From Mytilus trossulus (Eukaryota; Mollusca; Bivalvia; Mytilida; Mytilidae), in assembly GCF_036588685.1 (NCBI RefSeq), contig NC_086381.1:66347436-66411435 (forward strand): a stretch of DNA of 64,000 nucleotides. The letters run 5' to 3'. Under the pieces are notes generated by a model that worked only from the letters and a program-made list of their open reading frames with translations, did no database searches and was not told where the DNA came from. Every line of letters starts with the position of its first letter. The stretch's first letter is position 1. The position numbers and the translations under genes are program-made. Shown here piece after piece: positions 36,010 through 46,186 of this stretch.

Positions 36010-36571
36010 GTTGCCGTCACGTAAAATTGGCACAATGATTTTTCAATATCAGCCGCGTTCACTCGAGAAGATGTTTTTCAATTAGCGGAAGAAAAATCCA
36101 GTCCAAATATCCACTACTGTCCTACCTTTTATTGTGTTTGCACTGTATAATCCTGACCTTCACATTTTTCAAGATTATTATATTGTGAAACCGCCATCTT
36201 GGTTTCTATGAGAATCCCCGATTTTCATAACATTCGTTACTCTCCGGTAATATCATTGTCATTGATGATACAATTTCCCGCGCTTTTTGCATAAAGATGA
36301 TGAAAAGCTCCGAGAGACACGAGAAAATGGACAGCACGTGGAGTTCCGCGGAAACACTTCCGGTAATAACAATGTCGGATTCCACATACAAAATAATCTT
36401 GAATTATGTAAAGGTCAGGATTATACAGTGCAAACACAATAAAAGGTAGGACAGTAGTTAATTTTTGGAATGATATTTGGTTCCGCTCAATGAAAAACGT
36501 CATCTTGAATGAATGCGGTTGTTAGTTTAAAAAATTTCAAAAACATTATGCCAATTTTACGAGTCGGCGAC
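36010..36571. mobile_element. Foldback element with about 175-bp arms and TATA target duplication
   Basis: The left arm (36,010-36,183) and right arm (36,393-36,571) are inverted copies. Both have outer ends GTYGCCG...CGTAAAATTGGCA and inner ends with TGCACTGTATAATCCTGACC. The loop is about 210 bp. TATA directly flanks both ends (36,006-36,009 and 36,572-36,575), a likely target-site duplication. No protein is encoded; the short open frames across the right arm are chance. Confidence 0.8.
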
Positions 36572-36585
36572 TATAATAAACCTGA

Positions 36586-36715
36586 TATTTAGTAGTTGTC
36601 GTTTGTTGATGTGGTTCATAAGTATTCCTCGTCTCGCGTTTTATTTTAATTTAGATTAGACTGTTGGGTTTCCCGTTTGAATGGTTGTATACTTGTAATT
36701 TCATTCGTTTAAATG
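36586..36715 (-). repeat. Rep-B fragment
   Basis: The reverse complement carries AATTACAAGTATACAACCAT, TCAAACGGGAAACCCAACAG, and AACAAACGACAACTACTAAA, matching the tail of Rep-B at 14.6-14.7 kb. The 5' end is missing. Confidence 0.6.
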
Positions 36716-37319
36716 GACAGTCCATGAGAATGGAATGAATTCTTCCTGGGTGTTTTTATCATATGTAGCATAAAAGGGGTAAGGTTTTCCCACTTCAAAT
36801 TTCCTTTCGCGTTATTTTATTGCTCATGTAATCATTCAGCACGACTGCGTCAATCTGAACAGTCGAATTTTCTTGTTAAATTTTACTTCTGGTTAATGTT
36901 TATTCAGCTTTACATTTGAAGAGGTTTTTGTTTGATAAATATGTTTGAATTATATATCATATGTGCAGATATATGACTGTATGAATTATGCTTATTTCTT
37001 ATTACATAAAGAGCATCGGCGTTGTCGTGCGACTATCCACTTTACAAAGTCTTTGGTATTTATTATAGCCGTTTATGGCGTGTTTGAACATGCACAGGAA
37101 TGCTTGTACAATTGATATTTTTATTAATTAATTTTATTAGATTAAAATCCAAATATTTTAGCTAAACAAAACTATGTTTCTTGGTGAAAGAACATCATGC
37201 ATAATTTGACAAAAATATTTTTTTTTTAGAAAAACAAATACAGCATTAAGATATCAAACGGCTGTTATTAGCTCAGTTTAGTTAATAAAGTTTATCTCGT
37301 TAAGTTAAATTATCAGTAT

Positions 37320-39017
37320 TTATATCAAAGTAAAAGTCATTGCCTTTTTACTAAAATTTGATACTAGTAACTGATTTGTATTTCTGTTATAATCAAGGGA
37401 TATAGGTAGACTAAGACCATCACTGACTGTAGCTATCTCTTTGTATTGATGTCCATCAGAAGATATAACTACTACATTTTTCGACGATTCTCCTACTACG
37501 TAAACATTACCATCATTGTCGACCGATACACCTCTCAGACCGATGAGGACTCGTTCGTTCTGAAATGTCCATTCTACTGTACCTTGTAGATCATAACATG
37601 TTACGGATTGTGATTTGTTGTTTGTATGGAAAATTTTGTCACCAAATATTGCCACGTAACAAGACGCTGGTATTTGATTATCGCGGACTATATCAGTAAT
37701 TGAGCTGCTGTGCAGATTGATCAGTTGAATTCCTTTTCCTGCTGCGGAACAAATTAGTTTGCCTTCTGATGTCACTCCTATACCGTAATACTTAGAATCG
37801 ACTGGTATAATTTTCTTGATTTGTTTGCTTTGTATATCTATGATTATGATACATTTCGTATCAGACTCTCCTGATGTTACAGCAAGTGTGTTGTCGTGAC
37901 TGATGTACGCTACGTCAAATGCATATGTTCTTGTATTTACTTGAAAGTCCTTCTTGCTGTTCAAGTCGAATACTCGAACAACTTTCCCATAGTTATGCGA
38001 AAACGCCATTTTACCATTTGGTAACATGCAACAGCCCCGAATGTAATTTCCTATGTCATTAATAGTTTGAAGCAATTTCAAATTGATATTGTCAACTGAT
38101 TTGGATGATATGTGCGGAAGCATTATTTGGGCTTGTTTGTTTTTCTTCCTTGTGAGAACTACATCGCATGTTTTTTTTTCAATTTTTACTTCTCCAAAAT
38201 TCTTGATACGATTGTCTAAATCTTGCATGGCGGCATTGGCAGTGTACGAGAGTTCGCATTTTTTAAAGTTTTCACTGTTTATTAATGATTGCAGAAATTC
38301 GTCTTTGCTAGCGAGGTTTTTTTCTAGCTCCTTCATGGAAATAAATGCCTGAAGATCTGTAGCATGTAGCTTGATATTTTCAATGTTTGTTCGGGATTCA
38401 GTTATCTCATTTTCATTTTTCTTCAATAAGTTCAGTAGTTGGCTGATTATCGTACTTTCCTTTAATTCGGTTTCATTTAACCTTTTTAAAATGTCGTTTT
38501 GTATTTTGTCTAAATGATTGTTGACTGTCATTCTGGTTTGTTTGATTTCTTTTTCAATTTGCGTTTTATTTTCGGATAATCTCTTCAAGTTGTTTTCTCT
38601 GTCATTTCGGATTATTTGAATATTGGTGGAAAGTTCTACAAATGAATGCTCTATTTCGTAAAAGGCATTTGAAAGTTTAATGTTTGGAATAACATCAACC
38701 AATTTGTCGAAGTCTCGACATTCCATATGATTTTCTACAATGCAACTACCACAGCAAAGGCATTCATGCTTTTTGCAATAAATTGTAAATTTCTCATTAT
38801 GTTTGTCACAGGTTTGAGTGATTTTAACAATATCACATGGTATTTTCTGGTACTCACTTATTGGCAGCGTGCAATGTTTTCGTGTTCCCTTTGACCGACT
38901 ATGGTGGTCTTTGCATTCAGAACAAAGCCCTTCGTCACATTCAAAACACCAGATTGTGGATGATTTGGTAATATTACTTTGATCACAAACACCACATAGG
39001 GGTGTCGATGATGCCAT
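37320..39017 (-). CDS. RING-less TRIM-like protein, B-box / coiled coil / beta-propeller (copy 2)
   Basis: 565 residues, exactly the same length as copy 1 and alignable end to end. Start chosen at ATG 39017 (MASSTPLCGVCDQ) because an acceptor, TTGTTTTCAG, lies 17 bases before it and copy 1 starts at the same residue. B-box-1-like residues C8-H48, B-box 2 at about 70-100, coiled coil at about 125-260, propeller at about 330-565, final residues TMTFTLI. All zinc ligands are retained. Differences from copy 1 are spread through the coiled coil (for example more Asn and Leu) and are fewer in the propeller. The frame is clean, unlike the neighbouring CRP copy 2. Without a RING it is more likely an adaptor or a competitor than a ligase; no substrate can be read from sequence. 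AATAAA-like signals lie about 190 bases past the stop. Confidence 0.88.
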   Translation of the reverse strand: MASSTPLCGVCDQSNITKSSTIWCFECDEGLCSECKDHHSRSKGTRKHCTLPISEYQKIPCDIVKITQTCDKHNEKFTIYCKKHECLCCGSCIVENHMECRDFDKLVDVIPNIKLSNAFYEIEHSFVELSTNIQIIRNDRENNLKRLSENKTQIEKEIKQTRMTVNNHLDKIQNDILKRLNETELKESTIISQLLNLLKKNENEITESRTNIENIKLHATDLQAFISMKELEKNLASKDEFLQSLINSENFKKCELSYTANAAMQDLDNRIKNFGEVKIEKKTCDVVLTRKKNKQAQIMLPHISSKSVDNINLKLLQTINDIGNYIRGCCMLPNGKMAFSHNYGKVVRVFDLNSKKDFQVNTRTYAFDVAYISHDNTLAVTSGESDTKCIIIIDIQSKQIKKIIPVDSKYYGIGVTSEGKLICSAAGKGIQLINLHSSSITDIVRDNQIPASCYVAIFGDKIFHTNNKSQSVTCYDLQGTVEWTFQNERVLIGLRGVSVDNDGNVYVVGESSKNVVVISSDGHQYKEIATVSDGLSLPISLDYNRNTNQLLVSNFSKKAMTFTLI

Positions 39018-41065
39018 GGTTACCAATAATACTGAAAACAAAACAATTGAATTATAAAATTAAAGTATTTCTCAATCTCTTCAAATATATGTATCCCATC
39101 ATCAATTATAGCATTTCTTGAATTTGTCTTGTGTTATAAGTTACAGGAGAAGAAACTTAACTAAATATGCTTTACCCTCATATTCTATAAATTGTAAGAA
39201 ACGATGGTAATTCAGGACAAATATTACTTACACGAAACATTAAAGTAGACAGAATAAAGATAATTTAAACATAAACTATTTGCTTTTAGACATTGAGTTG
39301 TTTGAGATGAGAGGAATTTAAACAATTGCTTAGCGAAGATTTCCCCGCTCACCAAATTAACGGTTATATTATCAGCGAGATACAAAGATGAACGTCCTTT
39401 TGTTTTGCTTTTTTTGCTTGTTTGATATCATACTCTGACGTCTCCAAATTAAATAGGACCTCCTGTCAAAACGAATGATATATAATACAACCATTACAAT
39501 GATATTTGTCATTAAATGTAAATGCATGAGTTATGAAAAGGACAACTTTAATCAAAGATAGTACCAACTATGCCAGATATACACGAAGTCTAGATGATTA
39601 AATTTAGATGATGATTATCTCCCTTGTACATGTTGTGTAATTGTAATTCTGAACACATATTGTTTAAACAATTGCATATTTACTGTCGTTAATTAACATA
39701 TTAAATGTACATCATACATGTATTACATATCATACATACCAAGTTATTACTTTAAAGGAGTAAAACGACTGTAAAATGTGAACTTCTAGCAGGAAGGTAA
39801 ACACCAGGTAAATGTACAGTATAATGCGACTTGTTATGACGTTTATCTCTAGGATATATATATATATAGTTATCAAGTGATATTGGCGGTAAATTCAAAC
39901 CAGGAACATCTTAATTGTAAAAAAATAGGCGAATTGTCAGAATAACGATAACTGCCACTTTATTTAATTGATAAAATACTTTAAAATATAAACATACTTT
40001 ATTTATTGAACCGGGTTAACTACATGAAAAATCATAGATCTGAAACTATTATACCTGCCAATTATTTGAAAAAAAAACCGGTCGTCATTCCCATTTGAAT
40101 ATACGAATGTCTCCCAGACTTTCAATTGCACGGTATGACTTGTGCACATATATATGTTAGGTGTGAATTATATGATTACCAAGTAAGAAAAAAAAAGAAT
40201 TTAGATTGAAACCTTGTACGAAGTAAGTTAAATAGTTACAACATAACAGGATTCCAAACTCTTTAAAAATAATTCATTCCCCATGTGAAATAAAATATGA
40301 ATAACTCAATAGATTTGTATTGAATAAATAATATGGTTACTTTAAACGAGAAATTGTTGGACATTAAGTTACAGGACATAAGATGATACTATATATTTGT
40401 AGATTTAATTCTTTTATTGTATGTCTCATTTTATGCAAAACAGGAAGGAAAATTATAATTGCAAATGCCAATTTCTCTTACTAAACAAACGTTCTGTCTG
40501 ATTGTATTACATTTGTTTTTTTTTAAATTTCAAATCAATTAGATATTGTTCATATCATAGAGACAAAGACGGGGTATTCGCTTTTGACCATGCAAAATCA
40601 AAGATTAAAAATGTAAGTCAACTCAATCATTCTTACTTCGAATTATTATTCATATCATCGTTTTGGAATTTATAAATTTAATGTAACAGTATTGAAATAA
40701 AATACAATAAAAAAAATGTTTGAAATAGTAATGAAGAGCTGTATTTAATTGTCAGTAACAGCGAGTGATATACGTAATTTGAATAATTTTTCTTTTTGTA
40801 TCATATGGGTAAACATATAATGACGCGAAAATGTAATTGTTAATAGTGTTGAGTGTCAGGTCCCGTCGATATATCATGTCCCTAGCTGGATAGATAATTT
40901 TTCCAAAGGAACATTTGTTGAAAGAGGTGAGACTTGTATACTGGAAGAGCAGGGGATCACAAAAGACACCTTTCTTCAAAACCTCTCGAAAATCATTAAA
41001 CTATTTTAGTGAATAGAACTGCAAACCATTAGTTCAACTTGTTTACATTTTAGTAAGTTACTTCA
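39018..41065. other. 5' flank of TRIM-like copy 2 and spacer
   Basis: 39,490-39,930 is the conserved upstream segment shared with 21.65-22.08 kb. 40,860-41,040 matches 22,400-23,000 without the Rep-A insertion and is its empty site. No upstream exon identified; the rest is AT-rich and unrecognised. Confidence 0.5.
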
Positions 41066-41067
41066 TA

Positions 41068-42585
41068 GAAAATTGAAAACAACACGTTTAATAATTCCAT
41101 GCGTCCGAAACGCTTTTCTGGAATTACTTTTATCAGGGACGCTCAAAGCCAAACATTTGAAATCCGAAGATGTAGAAGTACCAAAACTGTTGAAGAGGCA
41201 TATGACAAAAATACCTAAAACAAATAGACAAATTCAGCTAAAGTCAACTTTGCCTGAGGGAGTTGAAACCTTAGTTTCTGAATAATTTCAAAATCTATAA
41301 ACGGACATTTTAAGAAAAGTTTGTTAAATCATGTCAGTGCCGAAGTACTGACTACTGAGCTGATGATATTTTCGGGGACTGATAGTCCACCAGCAGAGGT
41401 ATCGACCCAGTGATGTAAAAAATTGAAAACAACACGTTTAATAATTCCATGCGTCCGAAGCGCTTTTCTGGATTTATCTTCATCAGGGACGCTTCAAAGC
41501 CAAACATTTGAAATCCGAAAATGTATAAGTACCGAAACCGTTGAAGAGCTATATGACAAGAATACCTAAAATAAATAGCCAAATTTATCTAAAGTCAATT
41601 TTGCATGAGGGAGCTGAAACCTTAGTTTCTGAATAATTTCAAAATTTACAAACGGACAATTCTAGAAAAGATTGTTAACTCATGTCAGTAACGAAGTACT
41701 GACTACTGAGCTGATGATACCTTCGGGGAATGATCGTCCACCAGCAGAGGTATCGACCCAGTGATGTAAAAAATTGAAAACAACACGTTACATAATTACG
41801 TGCGTCCGAAACGCTTTTCTGGAATAACCTTCATCAGGGATGCTCAAAGCCACACATTTGAAATCCGATAATGTATAGGTTCCGAAACCGTCGAAGAGCT
41901 ATATGACAAAAATACCTATAATAAATAGCCAAATTCATCTAAATTCAACTTAGCCTGAGGGAGTTGAAACCTTAGTTTCTGAATAATTTCTAAATTTATA
42001 AACGGACAAATTTAGAAAAGTGTGTAAAATCATGTCAGTGCCGAAGTACTGACTACTGAGCTGATAATACCCTCGGGGACTGATAGTCAACCAGCAGAGG
42101 TATCGACTCAGTGATGTAAAAAATTGAAAACAACACGTTAAATAATTCCATGCGTCGGAAGCGCTTTTGTGGATTTACCTTCAGCAGGGACGCTCAAGGC
42201 CAAACATAAGAAATCCGAAGATGTATAAATACCGAAATCGTTGAAGAACTATATGACAAAAGTACCTACAATAAATAGTCAAATTCATCTAATATAAAGT
42301 CAACTTTGCCTAAGGGAGTTGATACCTTAGTTTCTGAATAATTTCAAAATTGATAAACGGACAGCTTTAGAAAAGTTTGTTAAATCATGTAAGTACCGAA
42401 GTACTGACTACTGAGCTGTAGATACCCTCAGGGACTGATAGTCCATCAGCATAAGTTTCGACCCAGTGATGTAAAAAAATTGTAAACAACACGTTTAATA
42501 ATTCCATGCGTCCGAGGCACTTTTCTGGATTTACCTTCATCAGTAACGCTCAAAGCCAAACATTTGAAATCTGAAGATTTATTCA
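41068..42585 (+). repeat. 350-bp tandem array, about 4.3 copies
   Basis: AATTGAAAACAACACGTT (with small changes) recurs at about 41,071, 41,421, 41,772, 42,122 and 42,479, spacings 350, 351, 350 and 357. Each unit has CATGCGTCCGAAACGC, TTCATCAGGGACGCTC, GAGTTGAAACCTTAGTTTCT, GAAGTACTGACTACTGAGCT and CAGCAGAGGTATCGACCCAG. It is absent from unit 1, where the flanking sequence (about 22.94 kb) runs on. Confidence 0.9.
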
Positions 42586-42689
42586 GGATAATAGTCATGA
42601 TAGTACGTCCAGTCCTCGAAATTGATTAATTTGGGTTACGAAATAACCAATGTTTTTTAATTTGAGCATATTGCTGTGAAAATTTTATT

Positions 42690-43200
42690 TTTATATTGTC
42701 TAGATGTAAAGGGGGTTGATTGAGATATCACAAAATATAATTTATACCCATACCATTGTTGCGACTATATAAATTCAGGAGCCTCTGAACTTTGTAATTC
42801 TTGTTTGCTTTTGTAACTTTGGGTTATTTTATATGTTTCTGAGTTTAGTGTGACGTTTTTTGCTAAGGTAGTACATTCTTTTGCTAGTAGCAAGCGTCCG
42901 GCTGCAATATTGTGTCGCTGTGTTAAAGACCCATTTGTGGCCTTGTGCTGTGTTTTGCTACTTGGTCAGATTATTCTCTCTTTGACCCACTTCAAGTTTT
43001 ATTTGTTTTTGTTTAGATGTCTTATTGATCAAGTTAAGCCATTCAATTGATAATTTATAGTAAATCTTTGTACGTTGTGGTGTAACACTCCTGTATTTGG
43101 AAAGGGCTTAGGTTGGCGCCTGTTAGAACGTTTAAACCAGCTGTTTACAGTCAGTGGTTTTCCTGATGTAAGTATTTTGCACTAGTCATCATGGAGTTCT
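42690..43200 (+). repeat. Rep-D, paralogous copy
   Basis: GTCTAGATGTAAAGGGGGTT, GAGATATCACAAAATAT, GAGCCTCTGAACTTTGTAA and AAAGACCCATTTGTGGCC match the Rep-D copy at 23.54 kb in the same position of the preceding unit, so the repeat predates the duplication. Confidence 0.7.
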
Positions 43201-43609
43201 TTATAGATTCATTGTGACTTGGATAGAGAGATGTTTCATTGTCACACAAAAGTTTTCTTATTTGTATGTATCCAAACGTCTAGCAGCTGATATTGTATCC
43301 TCAGTATGTTCATGGTCGGTTGTACATGTTGTAACCATTCTATATAGTACAATGTGTTATAACTTCAAAACGCGGATACCAGACGGAGAAGCAAGGCAAC
43401 ACATAATTTCATGGAGTTCTTTGGTCTGATAGGTGCGGATATCTAATTACTTACAATCCTCTTCACACTAAATGATTGAGAAAGATTCATTTTGGATATA
43501 GAAAACATAAATTTGTCAAATTCTCATTGACTAAACATGTAGCGAATCAAGCATAAAGCGGATAAGAATTAAAATCTCATAAGTGCATTTATGTTAACGA
43601 GACACATGT

Positions 43610-43645
43610 TTTGCTACAAATCAAATGTTAAGGAATGTAAAGAGA
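43610..43645. other. Paralogous empty site of the LINE
   Basis: GCTACAAATCAAATGTTAAG continues into GAATG here. In unit 1/2 the same sequence reads GCTTTCAATCAAATGT, then 6.6 kb of LINE, then TTCAATCAAATGTAAAGGAA. Both sides stay homologous outward (TTTATGTTAAC.AGACACAT on the left, ATATTTGTAACCCA on the right). This confirms the LINE limits independently of its coding content. Confidence 0.88.
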
Positions 43646-43740
43646 CAAAGAAAATTTAAATATATTTGTAACCCACTTATTTTATATTTTACGTGATAAA
43701 CCATTGTCCGTCTCTATAATAGTCAATCAATATCGCAGAT

Positions 43741-44023
43741 TTAAGGTGGTACCTAACACTACAGGGAGATAACTATGTAAAGTCAGCTAAACGTTTTAAT
43801 TACGTTGTGTTGTAAAGGGAATATTAAACTTCTCAATGATCAAAATTGGTGTTTGTCAAACTGCTATATAACCAGTGTTAATTTTCTGATAAAATGTTTG
43901 GTTCAAAATTTTTGAAATATTTATATTATTGTTAAAAAGGGTCAAAGTAAATACTTTGTCAAAATTTTATGAAGATTAAACGAGCCAAATTAATTTTAGT
44001 GAAAGTGTTGGGTACCACCTTAA
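43741..44023. mobile_element. TTAA-flanked MITE (piggyBac-like target)
   Basis: TTAA at each end, then inverted termini GGTGGTACCTAACACT and (reverse complement of the right end) GGTGGTACCCAACACT. The interior is 275 bp with no open frame of note. In unit 2 (about 31,300) the matching sequence reads GCAGATCTAAGAAAGAC, contiguous, whereas here GCAGAT and GAAAGAC are separated by the element, with one TTAA on each side. TTAA targets are typical of piggyBac-family transposition; the helper is not in this window. Confidence 0.85.
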
Positions 44024-45978
44024 GAAAGACATTTCTAATAGATGAGAAATTCACTTCATATTGTTGATTTGAATTGACAATAATTCTACTGTTTCAAAAT
44101 TGGTGGTGTTACTTCAGTAGAAAATGTCCACAGTACTACAAAACATAGGCAAAAGATACTAAAAGGTATATCAAAATCATAACGTCATAGCGAAACGAAA
44201 AGACAAAAGGACATACTATAATGTACAGTTTACAACATACAACATATCAATATAAAGACTGAGCAACGAAGCAAGTCATGTTTGGGTAGACATTGAAGAA
44301 AAAGCTGGTCCTACTTCAAACTAAACATCCCTCTAGTTGCTAATGAAAGTACCCATTAGGATAAGAATTAATCGGTCAATTTACATTCGAAAAAAAGGCC
44401 GTTGCAGGATTGTTGGAACGACAAAAGGTACATATCTATTGGTATCAACAGTACTTCAAAGATTAAGATAAAACTGATAGAAATACTTAGATACAGAGTG
44501 GTGAAAATGTACAACAAAGACCATACAATATTGTAGTCTACACCGAAATCCAAATTGACTACACACATAAAATCTTTACAATTTAAAAAAGAAACGTCAT
44601 AATAATGCAGGTAGACAAGTTTTGATATGAAAGAGGAATACTAGTATCTTTCTCTAAAAATAGTTAGTTTCACATAAACTAAAGGTAAATCACAAAATTA
44701 AATGTTGTTAAAAGAAAGTCTCCCATTGAATTTATATGCAATTCATTCAAAAGTTTTAAAGAATGAGTATTGTAAGAACATCATAAAAGCATCACCATCC
44801 GACCGAAATAGGTACCATCACGGGTAACCCAACTTCTAGTACAAATAATGATAAAAGTGTGACCATGAGATGAATCTGCAATGAGAACCAAACGGATACG
44901 ATATGTGAACTGGTACAACACCTCGGTTGCTATAAGTTTAAAGTTTTGAATACACACTCATTTGCTATATACATGACATGATAGTCTTTGATACACAATT
45001 TACTAAAAGAGGTTAACAAGTGTATGTGAGGATTAGTTTGTTTTACCGAGATTATCGTTCAGTTCACCGGGAAACATAGTTCAAAATGCAACACATTCAT
45101 ATAAAAAGTAAAAATCAACATAAACTTGTAAATAAAAATTGATAAGTGGTGAGTAGGAAACGATTGATATAAATTAATCGTATGAAATAAATAAAAAAAA
45201 AATAAAAAAGGATTTTTTTCGTATTTGATTGCTATTTTGGTAAATTAGTGTTGAAATGTTGACAATCATAAATCTCCCATGTAGTTAATTGTGAAAACTT
45301 ATTCATCCCTTCAAGAATAACAATTTAATTGATTCAACAATTAAACATAAAATAATAGTTTTCTCTCTAAATGTACATTCTATAAATTTTAACGACAAGG
45401 TATTTTGAAAAAATAATATTATTTTTGTTTTGTCTTCGTGTTTTATGAAATTAAAAGCATATAATAACATGCAAAAAAAAAACGAATGATTCAACTTGTT
45501 GCAAATCATCCAAACCAATATCTGAAGGATAACCACTTTTAATGCCACATTTACGTTTTGATGTTCTTGGTATTTATTCTTCAACTTATGATATACCAGA
45601 TCTCATTTCGGACGCCATCATATTGAAATATTGCATGATAAACTTAAAGTACAAAAGATCATTTTATTTAAAGAAAATATACATTACTGCGTTTTACTCA
45701 GCAGTAGTCTAAATAAAAGAGTTGCATAACGATTAAATCTTATTAATCAGTTATGAATATATAATATGATTTGTAGTTTACTTATAAGAATATAGCTTAT
45801 ATACCAGGTAATGAAAAATATGATATTTGTTATCAATTCGTTTGATGTGTTTGACCTTTTGAATTGCCATAAGAGTATGTACTTTCCGTTTTGAATACTC
45901 CTTTGAGTTCTGTTTTTTATGTTTATTTTTTTCCGTAAAATTCCTCTTCACTTGAGTACAGTTTATATGCAGAATTTC
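44024..45978. other. Unit-conserved non-coding DNA 3' of CRP copy 3
   Basis: Aligns with 31.3-33.1 kb. About 45,825-45,925 has the Rep-C-like GATATTTGTTATCA...TTCGTTTGATGTGTTTGA block. No exon recognised. Confidence 0.5.
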
Positions 45979-46182
45979 TCAGCCTTGTTTAAAGTCACAC
46001 AACCTGAAACAATGAACAACTGCATCTGTTATTTCCTCCCTACATTTTGAAGCCATAATTCCTCGTTTCAAACAATTGTTAAAATTTCTCTGAAATGAAC
46101 GACCACAATTCGATTGGCACGTTGCTGATATTGCTACGATCATCTGGAGAAAAATAAGTGCGACGATTAATCTTTGTGCCAT
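45979..46182 (-). CDS. CRP copy 3: intact cysteine-rich secreted peptide, family not recognised
   Basis: Encodes 67 residues: a hydrophobic signal peptide (residues 1-20, likely cut after ISA) and a mature peptide of about 47 residues. The six cysteines are spaced C-X3-C-X10-C-X9-C-X10-C-X3-C, an almost mirror-symmetric pattern with a CX3C at each end. That suggests two or more helices stapled by disulphides, as in helical-hairpin peptides. The mature part has about eight Lys/Arg against four Asp/Glu, so it is cationic. A splice acceptor (TATATTTTCAG|AAAATGG) precedes the ATG. A predicted short leader exon lies 1.5 kb upstream. The spacing does not match the mussel defensin, mytilin or myticin patterns I know. 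It could be a defence peptide, a hormone or a pheromone-like ligand; sequence alone does not decide. It is the only intact member of three here. Confidence 0.85.
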   Translation of the reverse strand: MAQRLIVALIFLQMIVAISATCQSNCGRSFQRNFNNCLKRGIMASKCREEITDAVVHCFRLCDFKQG

Positions 46183-46186
46183 TTTC

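Noticed and set aside
36206..36503. Two minus-strand open frames of 61 and 88 codons
   Set aside because: They overlap the loop and right arm of a foldback element; no family resemblance.
41073..41285. 70-codon plus-strand frame
   Set aside because: Lies inside the first unit of the 350-bp array and is broken in the other units.
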